A DNA stretch of 64,000 nt. It comes from Gloeopeniophorella convolvens. Its lineage: Eukaryota > Basidiomycota > Agaricomycetes > Russulales. The notes below the pieces were generated by a model. The model saw nothing but the letters and a program-made list of their open reading frames with translations. It was not told where the DNA came from and did not search any database. Below are positions 44,637 through 56,279 of the stretch, one piece after another (position 1 is the stretch's first letter; the number at the start of each line of letters is the position of its first letter). The stretch is taken from positions 434,001 to 498,000 of the forward strand of contig WTXD01000017.1 in NCBI GenBank assembly GCA_022496205.1. The letters run 5' to 3'. A program made the position numbers and the translations under genes.

Positions 44637-46753
44637 GGTCTCAAGGGTGGGTCAGACGAGTGCCGGATAGCTTGCTTATAACGGAACGATTGTCTTCCGT
44701 TACTAAGGTCGGCTTACAAAACAGCTCACACACCAGCAATAGAGAACTCGGGGTGCGAGCAGCAGGCACTCCGAAATTATAAAGAAGCCTGGCGTCAAAG
44801 TGGGGTTCGCGAAGCTGCGTGAGGCGGGGGGCGGTGGCGCTGCTGAACGGCAGCTACAGGAGCTCGGGCCCGCTCCTCCGCAGGCGTGGCATCCACCCCG
44901 CGTGTATTCTGGGAGTTGAGATAAACATGCACCACTGGTACTGACTGGGCACGGTAGAGTCAGGTCGCGCTCACATTGCGCTCATGACGGGCCAGGGTTC
45001 AAACGAGCAGCATTGGAATCCGTATGTTCGTCTCGGCAGGGGATTTGGATTGCTACGAGTGCGCTGGATGCATCAGCTCTCTGAAGAGGGGTATATCAGC
45101 TTTGAGTGGACCATGGGCCCATGTGACGACAACACTCAGTGGATGCGTACTTACTTGCTCGTTCCCTCCAGTCCAACTCCAGTCCGTTTGTTCGCTCGCG
45201 CAGACATCTCAGCACAACCCCGGCCTAGTATCAGAGGAATCCATCGCCACGTGAGGAGTCTGAGCAAGGTCCTATTAGGAAGTTGGCGGCGTGCTGGCAA
45301 GAACTACCAAGTGCTGAGGCTTTGTCGGCGTTTGGACTTCGGGCAAATATATATCCCGCAATCTCAGCGTTTGAGTTGTCTCGGGGGCGATTTTACTTCA
45401 GCCATCTTTAGTCGTTTACACTCGCGTTGCCTCAAGCTCCTCACTGCATCCAACAGTGATTGGACAATGAGCTACTGGACTTGGAGCTCCAATAGGATGC
45501 CACGACACTGAGCAAATGGACCGGCGTAGGAAAACGAGTGCAGCAGACCACTCAACAGCTCGTACCCGGACTTAGTCGGTCATTGTGTGGCCTTCAAATT
45601 TCGGTGTTTGGGGACGCCTGGTGCGCGCTAGATGAAGCGAACATTGACGAAGCTACCAAGGCTGCAGCGGGGACCGAGGCTAGCGCGAGAGTCGGCTGGT
45701 GCATATTGATATGTAGTGTGTCAGTAGATCGAATTGTGTACATATTACAGACTAGGCAAGAGAGTATACAGTCTCCGTTAGACCATTGCAAACGTCGACA
45801 ACTCACTTTATCGACCGAATAGGGAATCAATCGCGCTAGCTAGTCCAGAAGGAGCGACTGGTTGAAATTTGACACAGCTCTTTGAGCATGACTCGGTACC
45901 GAAAGGTGATGCAAGTGCCTGTTCGGGTTACATAACAAAGGTTGCTGACCAAAAAAAAAGTTAACAAAGGTTGGAATCGCATACTCAATTACGTCGACAA
46001 TCATCTCGCGTTAGCGCACCGTTGCAGCGTTCTGGACTCCTTTCGCTTTCTCTAAAACACATTCTACCGTCCTCCGACGTCACGTGTCATGATCGCCAGG
46101 ATCAGGATTACAGATACTTGCGGGCGTACAGCAGCCCGATATCGTTCCAGTCAGCTACGGCGACTTCTCTGGACTCTTCAATACCTCCAATTGCCGTCCC
46201 AAGGCAGACGACGCTTGAGACAGCTTGTGCCGCGGCACCTCGAGACTTGCGGCAAACTTGTGGTGACAACTCACACTTGCCAGACGTAAGTCGCGATAGA
46301 AATTGCTGGTCGCTGATACAGACGGTTGGCCTCTTGGCGGGTTGCGTGCCATCCCTTTCCAGGCCTCGGCCGGACCTTCGTATTCCCCGAGCAGCGCCAA
46401 CCTAAGCGAAGCATATCGACTAGTACTTCGGTCTACCCTTCAGCATTCTGCTGACCGGATCCATGCTTTGTTCTGTCTCGGCTGTGTCACAGCACTGTCA
46501 TTGGTCCAATGGCCTGTACCATGCACGACGCCCCACTGCTGCAGCTCTCGGGTCGTGAAGACTTGGGGGCTTCACCTTACTCCCTCATTGAACCTCGCTT
46601 GAGAATCACATGGCCGCCCAGTTATCTTATCCTCTGTCGGGTTGCGTAGCAGCCCGTTCGCTTTTCCAGGGTATAAATACCCCGCTCGACGCACTGCTTG
46701 ATCAACAGGTCCTCCCTCTCAGTGTACGGAAATCCCCCCTTCACAGTACAGCA

Positions 46754-47233
46754 ATGACGCACACCACCGAGGTCGGTACTGCCCACGATTGTAGTAGTGC
46801 GCCCTCGAACTCAGGACCCATCCTCGCAGAATCAGGCGAAGAAAGGTTCGACCGGTACTGGCAACTTGCTAGCAGGTACCGAGTCCAAGATTGAGGGGTC
46901 TGCAGAGTCTCTCGCCGATGTCTGTTCATTTGTTTTCACCCCAATTTCTCACCTGACCTCGTCTATCGGTACTTTCTGGGCATTGACAAACAGAAAATCG
47001 GCGACATATTGTTTGGCCAGACTGCTGAGTCGCAGAATAACAAGTCCCAGCCCGTCCAAGCCGATGAGTCCGAGGTCTATGTACCGACTACGAAAGGACG
47101 TCGCAGCGCAGCGCCAGGCGGTAAGGTAAGAGGTGTCACTGCTCTACGTAATGTATGTCCTAGGATGCTGACAGTCTCAAAGGACACGTATCATCGCAGT
47201 GCCGACAAGGATCCAAAGCCTGCCAAGGCCTGA
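46754..47233 (+). pseudogene. frameshifted copy of the small hydrophilic-protein gene
   Basis: Same promoter (TATAAATA at 46672), start, intron positions and C-terminus as the gene at 40073-40548. One extra C near 46800-46803 (GCGCCCTCG against GCGCCTCG) shifts the frame after 15 codons and leads to a stop in exon 1. The remaining sequence, including ESQNNKSQPVQADESEVYVP and the GTAAGA intron, is well conserved, so the break is recent or a sequence error. Confidence 0.7.
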
Positions 47234-47751
47234 AGCTGCTTAAACGAGGATACGTGTGAGTTTACAGCCCGCCGCCGCCCCCGTGTAAGATTGACTCAAA
47301 AGGCGATGACGCAGTTCAATGGGAAACGGACACTTCGCAGCTATTTAAGTTGTATGCAAACCTCCTCGCGTTGGGTTTTGTTTCATGTAGAGTAATGCGT
47401 CACTCGTCGTTTGCCAGGCCGCAGCCTGTTCTGGAGTATTGACGGGTCTTGCTGCATTGCTCCTATATCGTTGAATTTGATATCGTCGTTTCGACCTTGA
47501 CTGAAAGTATGAAGACCGCGTGCGATTGGGCCACACGCAGTGCAATAGGGGTGAGGCGAAATAAACTGAAAACCGAAGGATCACCGATGTTTGTTTTTAT
47601 TTGCAAACAGCAAGCGCCTGGCAGCAATTACGGGCGGGGTATGGCCTTGCAAGCAAGGCAATTACAGACATGGCCCGGAGGGCAATCATCTTGATATCCT
47701 CCGCTCTGAGTGGGTCGTGCAGCAAAGCTGGATCTGCGCACACACGCACGA

Positions 47752-48930
47752 TCAGATCTTCGTCTGCTCGGACCCTTCCACAGCGACCTTGAAGTCCTTC
47801 AAGAACCGCCACCTCCCAACGCCCTTGGGCCCCGCCTCACCCTCCACCTCCCACCCATTCAGCTCAGCCCCAGGGTAAAACCCAAGCACGTCCAACAGAC
47901 TCTGGTCGTGCGCAATGATAGTCAGCACATCCGGGCTCGCGTCAAACTCCTGGAGTGCCTGCAACGTGGCCTCATGCGCCGCGGTGTCTTCCACCATCTG
48001 CGGCGTCGCAGCCTCATAGAATGGCGTCGTGTGAAAGTCCGCGCCTGACGCCCGCGCCGCGACGTGTGCGTGCTCGAAGATAGCGCCCGGGCACACCGCC
48101 CCCGCGCTCCCGCGCGGTGCGTCAAACGGCGAAGGTGTGATGCTCCCGGGAAGTGGCACGAGTGGCGTTGGCCGGAACTCGCCTGCGTGTGCGCCGCGTC
48201 ACCGCCGAGCAGCAGGAATTTGCCTGACGCCGTGCGTGCAAGCGCCATCACGTGGTTCGTCGTGTGCCCGAGCGCCTCGAGCACGTACAGCGAACCGTCG
48301 TTAAACCAGTCGAGCGCGGGAAGGCCGCCGATCTTCTGCGTCGCGGTGCTGAAGTCGAGCTCGCGCACTTCGCGGCCCGTAAAGGCATCTTGCAGCGTGA
48401 GCGCGTCTGGGTTCTGCGGGTAGCCTGGGTAACGGTCCTTGCGCGACTTGAAGCCGGGCCCGACGACGAGCGCAGCGCTTGATGGAAAGAGCGATGGGTC
48501 ACCAGTATGGTCGAAGTGGTGGTGCGACCAGATAATTGCGTTGATGGATGTGAGCGGGACGCCGGCGGCTGTGAGGATGTCGGGCACATCCGCGGGAACC
48601 TCGATCTTGGAGCCCGACACTGGATGTCGTTGAGCCCTGGACCGCGCGTGAGTCCATGTCGGATGTGTCATCACAGATGGGCGGACGTACACTTATTTGG
48701 TAACTTCGTGGCGAACGCTTTCACAATGCCGAGATCGAAGAGGATCTTCTGGCCTGCCCTGTCATTCTCAATGAGAAAGCTGTACGCGGGCGCATCCATG
48801 ACATCGTGGCCCGGTATGTGCGGCTGCACGAGAAGGTTTGCTGGGACGATGATGCGCCAGCGTTCAATATGGAGACGCGGACGGTGGTCCCTTGGAAGGC
48901 GGGGAGTGCGAGCGAAGGGGCACTGGACAT
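47752..48930 (-). pseudogene. broken metallo-beta-lactamase fold gene, copy 5 (type B)
   Basis: Very similar to copy 3 over its length, but with three separate one-base deletions. The first is in exon 1 near 48857 (GCGCCAGCG against GCGCCCGGCG), the second at the start of exon 2 near 48618, and the third near 48189, just after the LLGGDAAH motif. Each shifts the frame. Ligand motifs SHHHFDHTGD, GHTTNH and IIAHDQS remain readable in separate frames. It is either a young pseudogene or a locus with consensus errors in a repeated region. Confidence 0.78.
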
Positions 48931-49905
48931 GATCCTAAGAGCGTGAATCAGGCTAGCGCGGACGACAGACTCACCGGTACTACTTATAGAGAGGCAGGGG
49001 TTCAAGGTGGCAGCGTCGGGCAGAGATCACGTATGGCGCTGGAGCGTGGGAGCGATAAGGGAAGCTCTGCGTGACGTTCGCCTCACATATATGTTGTGAG
49101 TCGACGTACATATAAGGCTTGCACCACTACTTACTGAGCACGGGCAAGGATTTGGGGTGGTGTTATTTCCTAAACTGACCTTATAAGTAATGGAAGACGG
49201 TCTTATCAGCTGGGGGAGGTGGTTCGGTCAGGAAGTGTGCTTGGTTCCGTGTGCTCGATGGCGACCCCAGTGGGTCGCTGGCTACTTATGTAGATGCAGC
49301 TTCCCGGGGTTCGCGGTTGACGTTGAAGCTAGGAAGACTTGAAGCGGTCACCGGCCGCGACGCGCGTGTGACGTTCAAGTTGCGCCGCGTCAAGAATGAC
49401 TCAGCAGCTGGTCACGGGTTTGACCGGCGTTTGAACTTTGGTGGGGATATTCCCTGAATATTCCGCAACTTCGGCGTTTGGAATCGGAATCCCCATGCCA
49501 AGCGGCTGTCTAGACGATGGCAAAGCCATCTTCAGTCGTGTTCACTCGCGTCGCCTCGATTAAATTCACTGCGTCGCAGCAATTGAGCAACAAACACGCT
49601 AAATTCAAAGCTCCGATGAGATGTCAAGCAATAGCACTGGCTTAGAGAAACGAGTGCAGCTACGCGAGGATGTAACCGTAGCGGGCTAGTATAGGTCGAT
49701 GCAGCAAGCCATGGCACAACACGTCCTCATAAGCGCGCGTGTTCCTAACCACGACAGCGAACTTGACGAGAGTCGTATAGCCCCTAGCGTCCCAGTAGAA
49801 CTAGATTACAGACGTAACCCGGCGGGCAATCATCATCATACTATCTTCTGCTCCGTGTCGTGCGACAAAGCTAGATCTGCCATGCGCGCGCATGCACGAT
49901 CTCGA
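48931..49905. other. spacer between MBL copies 5 and 6
   Basis: Contains the copy 5 promoter region, a degenerate short element (49168-49195), the block 49440-49690 that recurs at 54600-54860 (shared TTTGGAATCGGAATCCC), and the 3' flank of copy 6. No gene seen. Confidence 0.5.
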
Positions 49906-51089
49906 TCAGATCTTAGCCGTCTCCGACTCTTCCACAGCCGCCTTGAAATCCTTCAAAAACCGCCACCTCCCGGTGCCCTTGGGACCCGCCTCGCCCTCCA
50001 CCTCCCACCCATTCAGTTCAGCCCCAGGGTAAAACCCAAGCACGTCCAAGAGAGTCTCATCGTGCGCGATGATAGTCAACACGTCCGGGCTTGCATCCAA
50101 GTCCTTGAGCGCCTGCACCGTGACCTCGTTTGTTGCAGCATCTTCTACCATCTGCGGCGTCGCGGCCTCGTAGAACGGGGTCGTGCGGAAGTCCGCACCT
50201 GACGCACGCGCAACGACGTGCGCGCGCTCGAAGATAGCGCCAGGGCACACCGCCCCTGCGCTCCCGCGCAGCGCACCGAATGGCGACGGTGCGATGCTCT
50301 CGGGCAGTGGCACCAGTGGCGTCGGCCGGAACTCCCCCACGTGATGAGCCGCGTCGCCTCCCAGCAGCACGAACTTGCCCGGCGACGTGCGCGCGAGCGC
50401 CATCACGTGGTTCGTCGTGTGCCCGAGCGCCTCGAGTACGTATAGTGAGCCGTCGTTGAACCAATCGAGCGCGGGAAGACCGCCGATTTTCTGCGTCGCG
50501 GTGCTGAAGTCGAGCTCGCGCACCTCGCGGCCCGTGAAGGCATCTTGCGGCGTGCGCGCGTCCGGGTTGTCCGGGTAGCCGGGGTAGCGGTCTTTGCTTG
50601 ACTTAAAGCCGGGCCCGACAATGAGCGCAGTGGTTGGTGGGAATAGCGACGGGTCGCCGGTGTGGTCGAAGTGGCGGTGTGACCAGATGATGGCATTGAT
50701 GGACGCGAGTGGGACGCCGGCGGCTGTGAGGATGTCGGGCACGTCTGCTGGGACCTCGATCTTGGCGCCTAATGACCGGATGTTGTTAAGCCCTGCGTCG
50801 CGCGTGAGCCCACTGGGTCGGACTAGCATCAGAGACGGACAGACATACACTTCGCCGGGGACTTCTCAGCGAATGCCTTAGCAATACCGAGATCGAACAG
50901 AATCTTCTGTCCTGTCCTGTCATTCTCGATGAGAAAGCTGTATGTGGGCCCATCCATGGTATTGTGGCCCGGTATGTGCGGCTGCACGATAAAGTTTGTC
51001 GGGAACACGGCACATCCGGCATTCAAGATGGAGATGCGGACGGTAGTCCCTTGGAAGGTCGGGAGCGAGAGCGAGGGGGTGCTGAACAT
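49906..51089 (-). CDS. metallo-beta-lactamase fold hydrolase, copy 6 (type B)
   Basis: Exons 51089-50849 and 50792-49906 give 375 residues in phase; the 56-base intron starts GTATGT and ends GACGCAG. The metal motif reads SHRHFDHTGD: the variable position is Arg instead of His but the HxHxDH pattern is kept. GHTTNH, LLGGDAAHH and IIAHDET are present; the last has ET where other copies have QS or AT. The N-terminus is MFSTPSLSLPTFQGTTVRIS. Its upstream region (51100-51700) is similar to that of copy 8 (58730-59290). Confidence 0.9.
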
Positions 51090-51956
51090 GACCCTACGAG
51101 ACTGAGTTAGACTGCTGTGGATGGCTTAGCAATGGAAGAGGTGCAAATGACAGAGGCTCCGGGTTACACTCTGGTACTACTTATAGAGGCATGGAGTCAA
51201 TTGACGGGGGCGTTGGGCAGCGATGTTATATACGGCGCTGGAGCGTGGCAGCGATTCGAGTTCAGACCGGTAGCTCTGCATAATGTGCACCCCGTCAGCT
51301 ATTAAGTATGCTGCGAGTCGATGCATCAGACCTACAGGGCGACTGACTGAGCACGGGCAGGGGTTCGGCGAGATGAGTCAGTAGGGAGGTGTTCAATGAA
51401 TTCCTCGAGCGCGGCCTCGGTGAGCCGCCGCCTACTTATGTGGACTCTGCAACTTCAACAGGTTGGGATTGGCCCCAAGAGGGCGTCACTTGGCTAAGCT
51501 TGCCTGCCTCATTCATCGGCGCCAGTTCCTGCCTGCATGTAGGTTACCTGCACGGGGTCGCTTCTACACTTCCCTCGTTTTAACGCGTGACGCGAGGAGT
51601 CTTGGTAAAGGCTGACGATGATGCGAAGAGGCTCGCGGGATGGATGCTACATGCGGAAGATAGTCATGGGAGACAGGTAGTCTCTTTCCCGACGTCCGAG
51701 GAGAGGTTGTGTGAGCCGACGTCGGGGTGCGCCGTGAGCGGAGTCGAATTTCCACCCCAATTCCCACGCAAACCTCTCCTCAAAGGAGAGGTCTTGCCTG
51801 GGAATCTTTCGGATAAATTGACTCCGACTCGGCATACCGCGAAAGCGGCTCCCCCCTATCCCCCTCCCCCCAACTTTCTCGGCCTCTCCTACAAGGCCTG
51901 GGAACGAGACTACGGTTTATGCTATCTCCACGTTATCACAAGAGTAGTATTTCACC
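51090..51956. other. upstream region of MBL copy 6, up to the inverted repeat
   Basis: Promoter-side sequence shared with copy 8, then a strong hairpin at 51739-51826 and a C-rich tract (51848-51872). No gene seen. Confidence 0.5.
51739..51826. repeat. 88-base long hairpin
   Basis: Nested complementary segments: CGGAGTCGAATTT (51739-51751) with AAATTGACTCCG (51815-51826), one base bulged; ATTCCCA (51760-51766) with TGGGAAT (51799-51805); and ACCTCTCCT (51772-51780) with AGGAGAGGT (51784-51792), leaving a three-base loop. Confidence 0.65.
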
Positions 51957-52065
51957 GTTGATGGGCACCCGACTATCACAACTACTGTACAGTACATGCG
52001 CGATCAGACCTTTCCCGGGTACCTTTCCAGCCTCCGATTCGGACTTGTGGGACCGGCAGGTGGCA

Positions 52066-53536
52066 TCACCAAGCGTCTGCGTTCACGTTGGCCCCGGAGC
52101 CAAACCGCGCAATCATGTCCGCGGGCAGGCAGCTCTTGCCGTCCGTGCGCACGTACATGCGCAGCTCCCCGCCCTCGCAAAGCAAGCTGATCTTTCCTAC
52201 AGACCCGGGGCCGCGCGCGATCGCTAGCGCCTGCACGTCTTCCAGCACCCGTGCGAGCCGCACAAGTTGAGCGGTCGTCACTGCGCGCTGCTCCGCGAGC
52301 TCGGATGTGCCGAGGCGCCACTCCTGCACGTGGGTGAATGTGCCGCGTTCGTGCACACCGAGGCGCAGCATGGGCGTCTGCGAGAGCACGAGCTGCGGGT
52401 AGAGCTCGCTCCAATCAAGAGTGTGCACAAAGTACACGGAACGCGATGCGACCTCGAGCAGGGCGTCCTGTGGGACGCGCGTGCCGCCACGCATGATGGC
52501 GACGGGTGCATTCGGTGCATTCTTCTTTGCCTCGGCGGGCGAGAATGCGAGGCTGAGGCTGGCAAGCGTGTCGACAAGGTCGTCCGGCGAAGCGGCTTCG
52601 CTTGCCTGACTCTCTGTCGTGGAGGTGGCACGGTCCTTGGGGTCCAAGCATGCATCGACCTCGAAGCGCACGACCAGCTTCAGATCGAGCAGATCCTATG
52701 AGAATGATGGTCAGCACAGGGTGCAGATGCAAAAGTGATCGTGTCGCACGTATGCAATGGCGCGATAGTGACCTGTTCCAGGGCACCCAGGCGCGGGGCG
52801 CGTCACTGCTGCCTCGAAGGCGAAACCGTAGCTGCGTCCCGTAGGCGGGTCGTGCATCCTGCCCTCCCACCTACTCAACACTATCGTCTTCTCTCCAACG
52901 AGCTGTACGTCAATGCGGAAGTCGCGTAGTTCACGACCCGTCTTGGGGTCGGGGGGACTGAGCCATCGCAAGAGCTTGCGCATTGCATTGCGGTCCGTGA
53001 CTATATCGAGTTCCGGCCACTCTACTGGCGGATTCTTGCCATGAATTGTGTCTGCCGCAGCGAACAGCGGCAGCATCGGGTACGTAGAGAGGCGTGCCGC
53101 GTTCTGGTCAACGAAGTTAGAGCCATCATCCGGCCGCAACGTAAATGGGACGCTGCGCTCCGTCCACAGTGCCGGTGATCCTACCATCCAACGTTGTTAG
53201 GCGATCAGACAGAATTTCTGAATGTGGACACCCCGCACCTGGCACTGCGATGGTGGGGTCTTTCGCGTCAACCCAATTGTAGGACGCAACATACTTGACG
53301 TCCTTGATGGGAATCTCCTTTGGAACCTTGGTCCCTGTGGGGGTTTCCGGTAGAGGTACGACTTCGAACTTCTTGGCCATATCGAGGCCTTCGTGGATAT
53401 TACGTTCGGGTACAACGGGTTGGGACTTTGGAACAGCTGGCGCGCCACCCCGATAGTAACCCCGGCTTCCACGTCCGTTTCCCCGTCCATGGCCGCGACT
53501 GCGACCACGATTAGTGTCGGAGTATGTGTACGACAT
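52066..53536 (-). CDS. RGG-rich protein of the fungal family often labelled 'geranylgeranyl pyrophosphate synthetase' (right copy)
   Basis: Three exons (53536-53239, 53180-52750, 52695-52066) give 452 residues in phase; exons 2 and 3 are exactly as long as in the left copy. The N-terminus MSYTYSDTNRGRSRGHGRGN has a weaker RG repeat than the left copy. Conserved blocks include KYVASYNWVDAKDPTIAVPG, VEWPELDIVTDRNAMRKLLR, VQLVGEKTIVLSRWEG and MRFEVDACLDPKDRATSTTE. Differences between the copies are mostly conservative substitutions, so both look functional. The TATA box is at 53587-53581. The family's true biochemical role is not evident from the sequence. Confidence 0.8.
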
Positions 53537-53580
53537 GTTGGTGTCTTTGTCGAGGAAGGCAGGGAGGTGTCGGGCGATCC

Positions 53581-53587
53581 ATTTATA
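53581..53587 (-). promoter_or_regulatory. TATA box of RGG-protein gene, right copy
   Basis: TATAAAT on the minus strand, 44 bases before ATG 53536, the counterpart of 15475-15481. Confidence 0.6.
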
Positions 53588-54560
53588 CCGCTGACAGCTC
53601 GACGCGTTGTGCGCTAGTGCGGTGCGCAGCTGTACACGTGTTTGCGCCCACCGACGGCGCAGCTGTGGTTGCAAGCAGAACTAGCGATGCGATGCCCCAT
53701 CGCGGCGCGAAGGTCAATGCGCAGTTCGACACGAGCTGTGCGCGAGGCCTGTCGTCCAAGCTGCGGAGCGTCCTGCGACGACGAGGGGCTACCACCAGTG
53801 ACTCATAGCCATGGCTTCTGAAGGAACGAAGCCCTTCACTTGTCCATGCAGAGCAGGGTGTCGATTGATGATCGGATATCAGGGCGACATAGCCGCTATA
53901 TTGTATCCATATATAAAGGTCAATGTCTAGTTTGTCAACAGCTGTAGTGCTATAAGCTGTAAGAAGGTCCGCTAGACGTACGTGACAGCATTAAGAGTCA
54001 TCACCAAACATAGTCTGGGGTCTCATAATGGATTCGGAAGGGAAGAGAGGGGTCATACCTTGTAAGATGCCCACCTCAAAAGCGGTTTGGGGTAGCTGTA
54101 GGCCTTCCATCATTCCTCGTGGTAAGATTATCACAGTGCAAGGCTTTGTCTGGATAAGGCCCATATGCCAGTGGAGCCTCTCGTGCGCAGCGCCAGGTTA
54201 GGGTAAACGGACTCCCTCCTTCGACTAGAGTTCATTTATTGTACTACAAATGGTGGGTTAGGACCCACGGCCTCGCGGGTCGACTGCGCTTGCTGCGAAG
54301 TAGCCGTCACGTCGTATCTGCATGATCGTGATCGATGGTTCTTTCCTATCAGATAGCACGAGACACCAGTACGAAACCTAAGCAACGAGAGTGGCTAGAT
54401 TAATGCGTGCATGGCAACCGTTCGAGTCCTTGTGAAGTCGAGGACTCACAAGCACAGGCAATCATGACTGCCAGGACCAGAGACGCTAATAAAGGACCGG
54501 GCGCAATAGCGTCTAGCCTGGCACCCAGCGTGCGGAAAGTACCTGCCAAGTGAGTGCGCA

Positions 54561-55095
54561 GTTGAAGTTAGCACGGGTTGAAAAGACCCGAAGCGGCCAC
54601 TGACTCGTTCGGCGTTTGGATTTTGGTGGGAAAATACTCCACAACTTTGGCGTTTGGAATCGGAATCCCAAACTGTGTCTAGACGGTGGCAACTTCAGCC
54701 ACGCCATCTCCAGTCATGTTCACTCGCGCCGCCTCAAATTTACTGCGTCCCAGCGATTGAGCAACAAACACGCTAAATTCAAAGCGCCGATGAGATGCCA
54801 AGCAATAGCACTGGCGTAGAGAAATGAGTGCAGCTACGCGAGGATGTTACTGTAGTGGGCTAGTATACGTAGGCCAATGCAGCAAGCCATGCCACAACAC
54901 ATCCTGACAGCGCGCGTGTTCCTAACCATGACAGCGAACTTGACGAGCTTTCGGAGAAACTTCGAATCAGTCGTGTAAGCCCTATATGGTTCCAGTAAAT
55001 CCGATTGTGTAGAGTACACCTTAATGCGCAATCGTCATGTCTTTTGTTCCGTGTCGTGCGACAAAGTTATATCTGCCCCGCGTGCGCATGCACGA
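54561..55095. other. spacer between inverted-repeat arm and MBL copy 7
   Basis: Block 54600-54860 repeats 49440-49690, followed by the short 3' flank of copy 7. No gene seen. Confidence 0.5.
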
Positions 55096-56279
55096 TCAGA
55101 TCTTGGCTGTCTCCGACTCTTCCACAGCCGCCTTGAAATCCTTCAAGAACCGCCACCTCCCAATGCCCTTGGGACCCGCCTCGCCCTCCACCTCCCACCC
55201 ATTCAGCTCAGCCCCAGGGTAGAACCCAAGCACATCCAAGAGAGTCGCATCGTGCGCGATGATAGTCAACACGTCCGGGCTTGCATCCAAGTCCTTGAGC
55301 GCCTGCACCGTGACCTCGTTTGTTGCAGTATCTTCTACCATGTGCGGCGTCGCGGCCTCGTAGAACGGGGTCGTGCGGAAGTCCGCACCTGACGCACGCG
55401 CAACGACGTGCGCGCGCTCGAAGATAGCGCCCGGGCACACCGCCCTTGCGCTCCCGCGCAGCGCACCAAACGGTGACGGCGCGATGCTCTCGGGGAGTGG
55501 CACCAGCGGCGTCGGCCTGAACTCCCCCGCGTGATGCGCCGCGTCGCCCCCCAGCAGCACGAACTTTCCCGGCGACGTGCGCGCGAGCGCCATCACATGG
55601 TTCGTCGTGTGCCCGAGCGCCTCGAGCACGTATAGCGAACCGTCGTTGAACCAATCGAGCGCGGGAAGACCGCCGATCTTCTGCGTCGCGGTGCTGAAGT
55701 CGAGCTCGCGCACCTCGCGGCCTATGAAGGCGTCTTGCAGCGTGGGCGCGTCCGGATTGTCCGGGTAGCCGGGGTAGCGGTTCTTGCACGATTTGAAGTT
55801 GGGCCCGACGATGAGGGCGGTGCTCGGCGGGAAGAGCGACGGATCGCCGGTGTGGTCGAAGTGGTGGTGCGACCAGATGATTGCGTTGATGGATGTGAGC
55901 GGGACGCCGGCGGCTGTGAGGATGTCGGGAACGTCCGCTGGGATCTCAGCCTTCAGCTCCCACGCCTCGAATTGAGCGAGGGCTGGACCGCGCAAGAGCT
56001 CAGGGCAGGTCTGGCATACGAAAGACGCGCGGGCGTACACTTTGGCGGGGACTTGTCGTAGAGCGCCTTCATGATCCCCAGGTCGAACAGTAGCTTCTGT
56101 CCCACCCTGTCGTTCTCGATGAGAAAGCTGTAGGCCGGCACGTCCAAGAAGTCGTGGCCTGGTATAGGCGGTTGCACGGCGATTTTTGTCGGGCCGGTGA
56201 CGCGCCCTGCGTTCAGGATGGAGACGCGGACGGTTGTTCCTTGGAAGGCGGGGAGCACGAGAGAGGGGGTGCCGGACAT
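55096..56279 (-). CDS. metallo-beta-lactamase fold hydrolase, copy 7 (type A)
   Basis: Exons 56279-56039 and 55982-55096 give 375 residues in phase, with a 56-base intron whose donor is GTACGC. Ligand motifs SHHHFDHTGD, GHTTNH, LLGGDAAHH and IIAHDAT are present. The N-terminus MSGTPSLVLPAFQGTTVRVS and the exon 2 start LAQFEAWELKAEIPADVPD mark type A. Exon 1 is nearly identical to copies 1 and 4, while the C-terminal half is closest to copy 6, suggesting exchange between copies (inference). The promoter has the TATAAGCAAGC box and the short MITE-like element just upstream. Confidence 0.9.

Larger units (their letters stand above)
45363..48945 (+). repeat. duplicated block, right copy (spacer + broken small gene + MBL copy 5)
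   Basis: Counterpart of 38225-42250. Here both contained genes have suffered single-base indels. The piece 46075-46318 is in reverse orientation relative to 39330-39585, with high similarity. Confidence 0.75.
51957..54560 (-). repeat. right arm of 2.6 kb inverted repeat (RGG-protein gene plus flanks)
   Basis: Reverse-complement match to 14520-17107, including the gene, its TATA box and about 1 kb of 5' flank. It has been placed between MBL copies 6 and 7, so it post-dates or accompanied the array expansion. The repeat blocks at 49440 and 54600 lie outside it. Confidence 0.85.
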
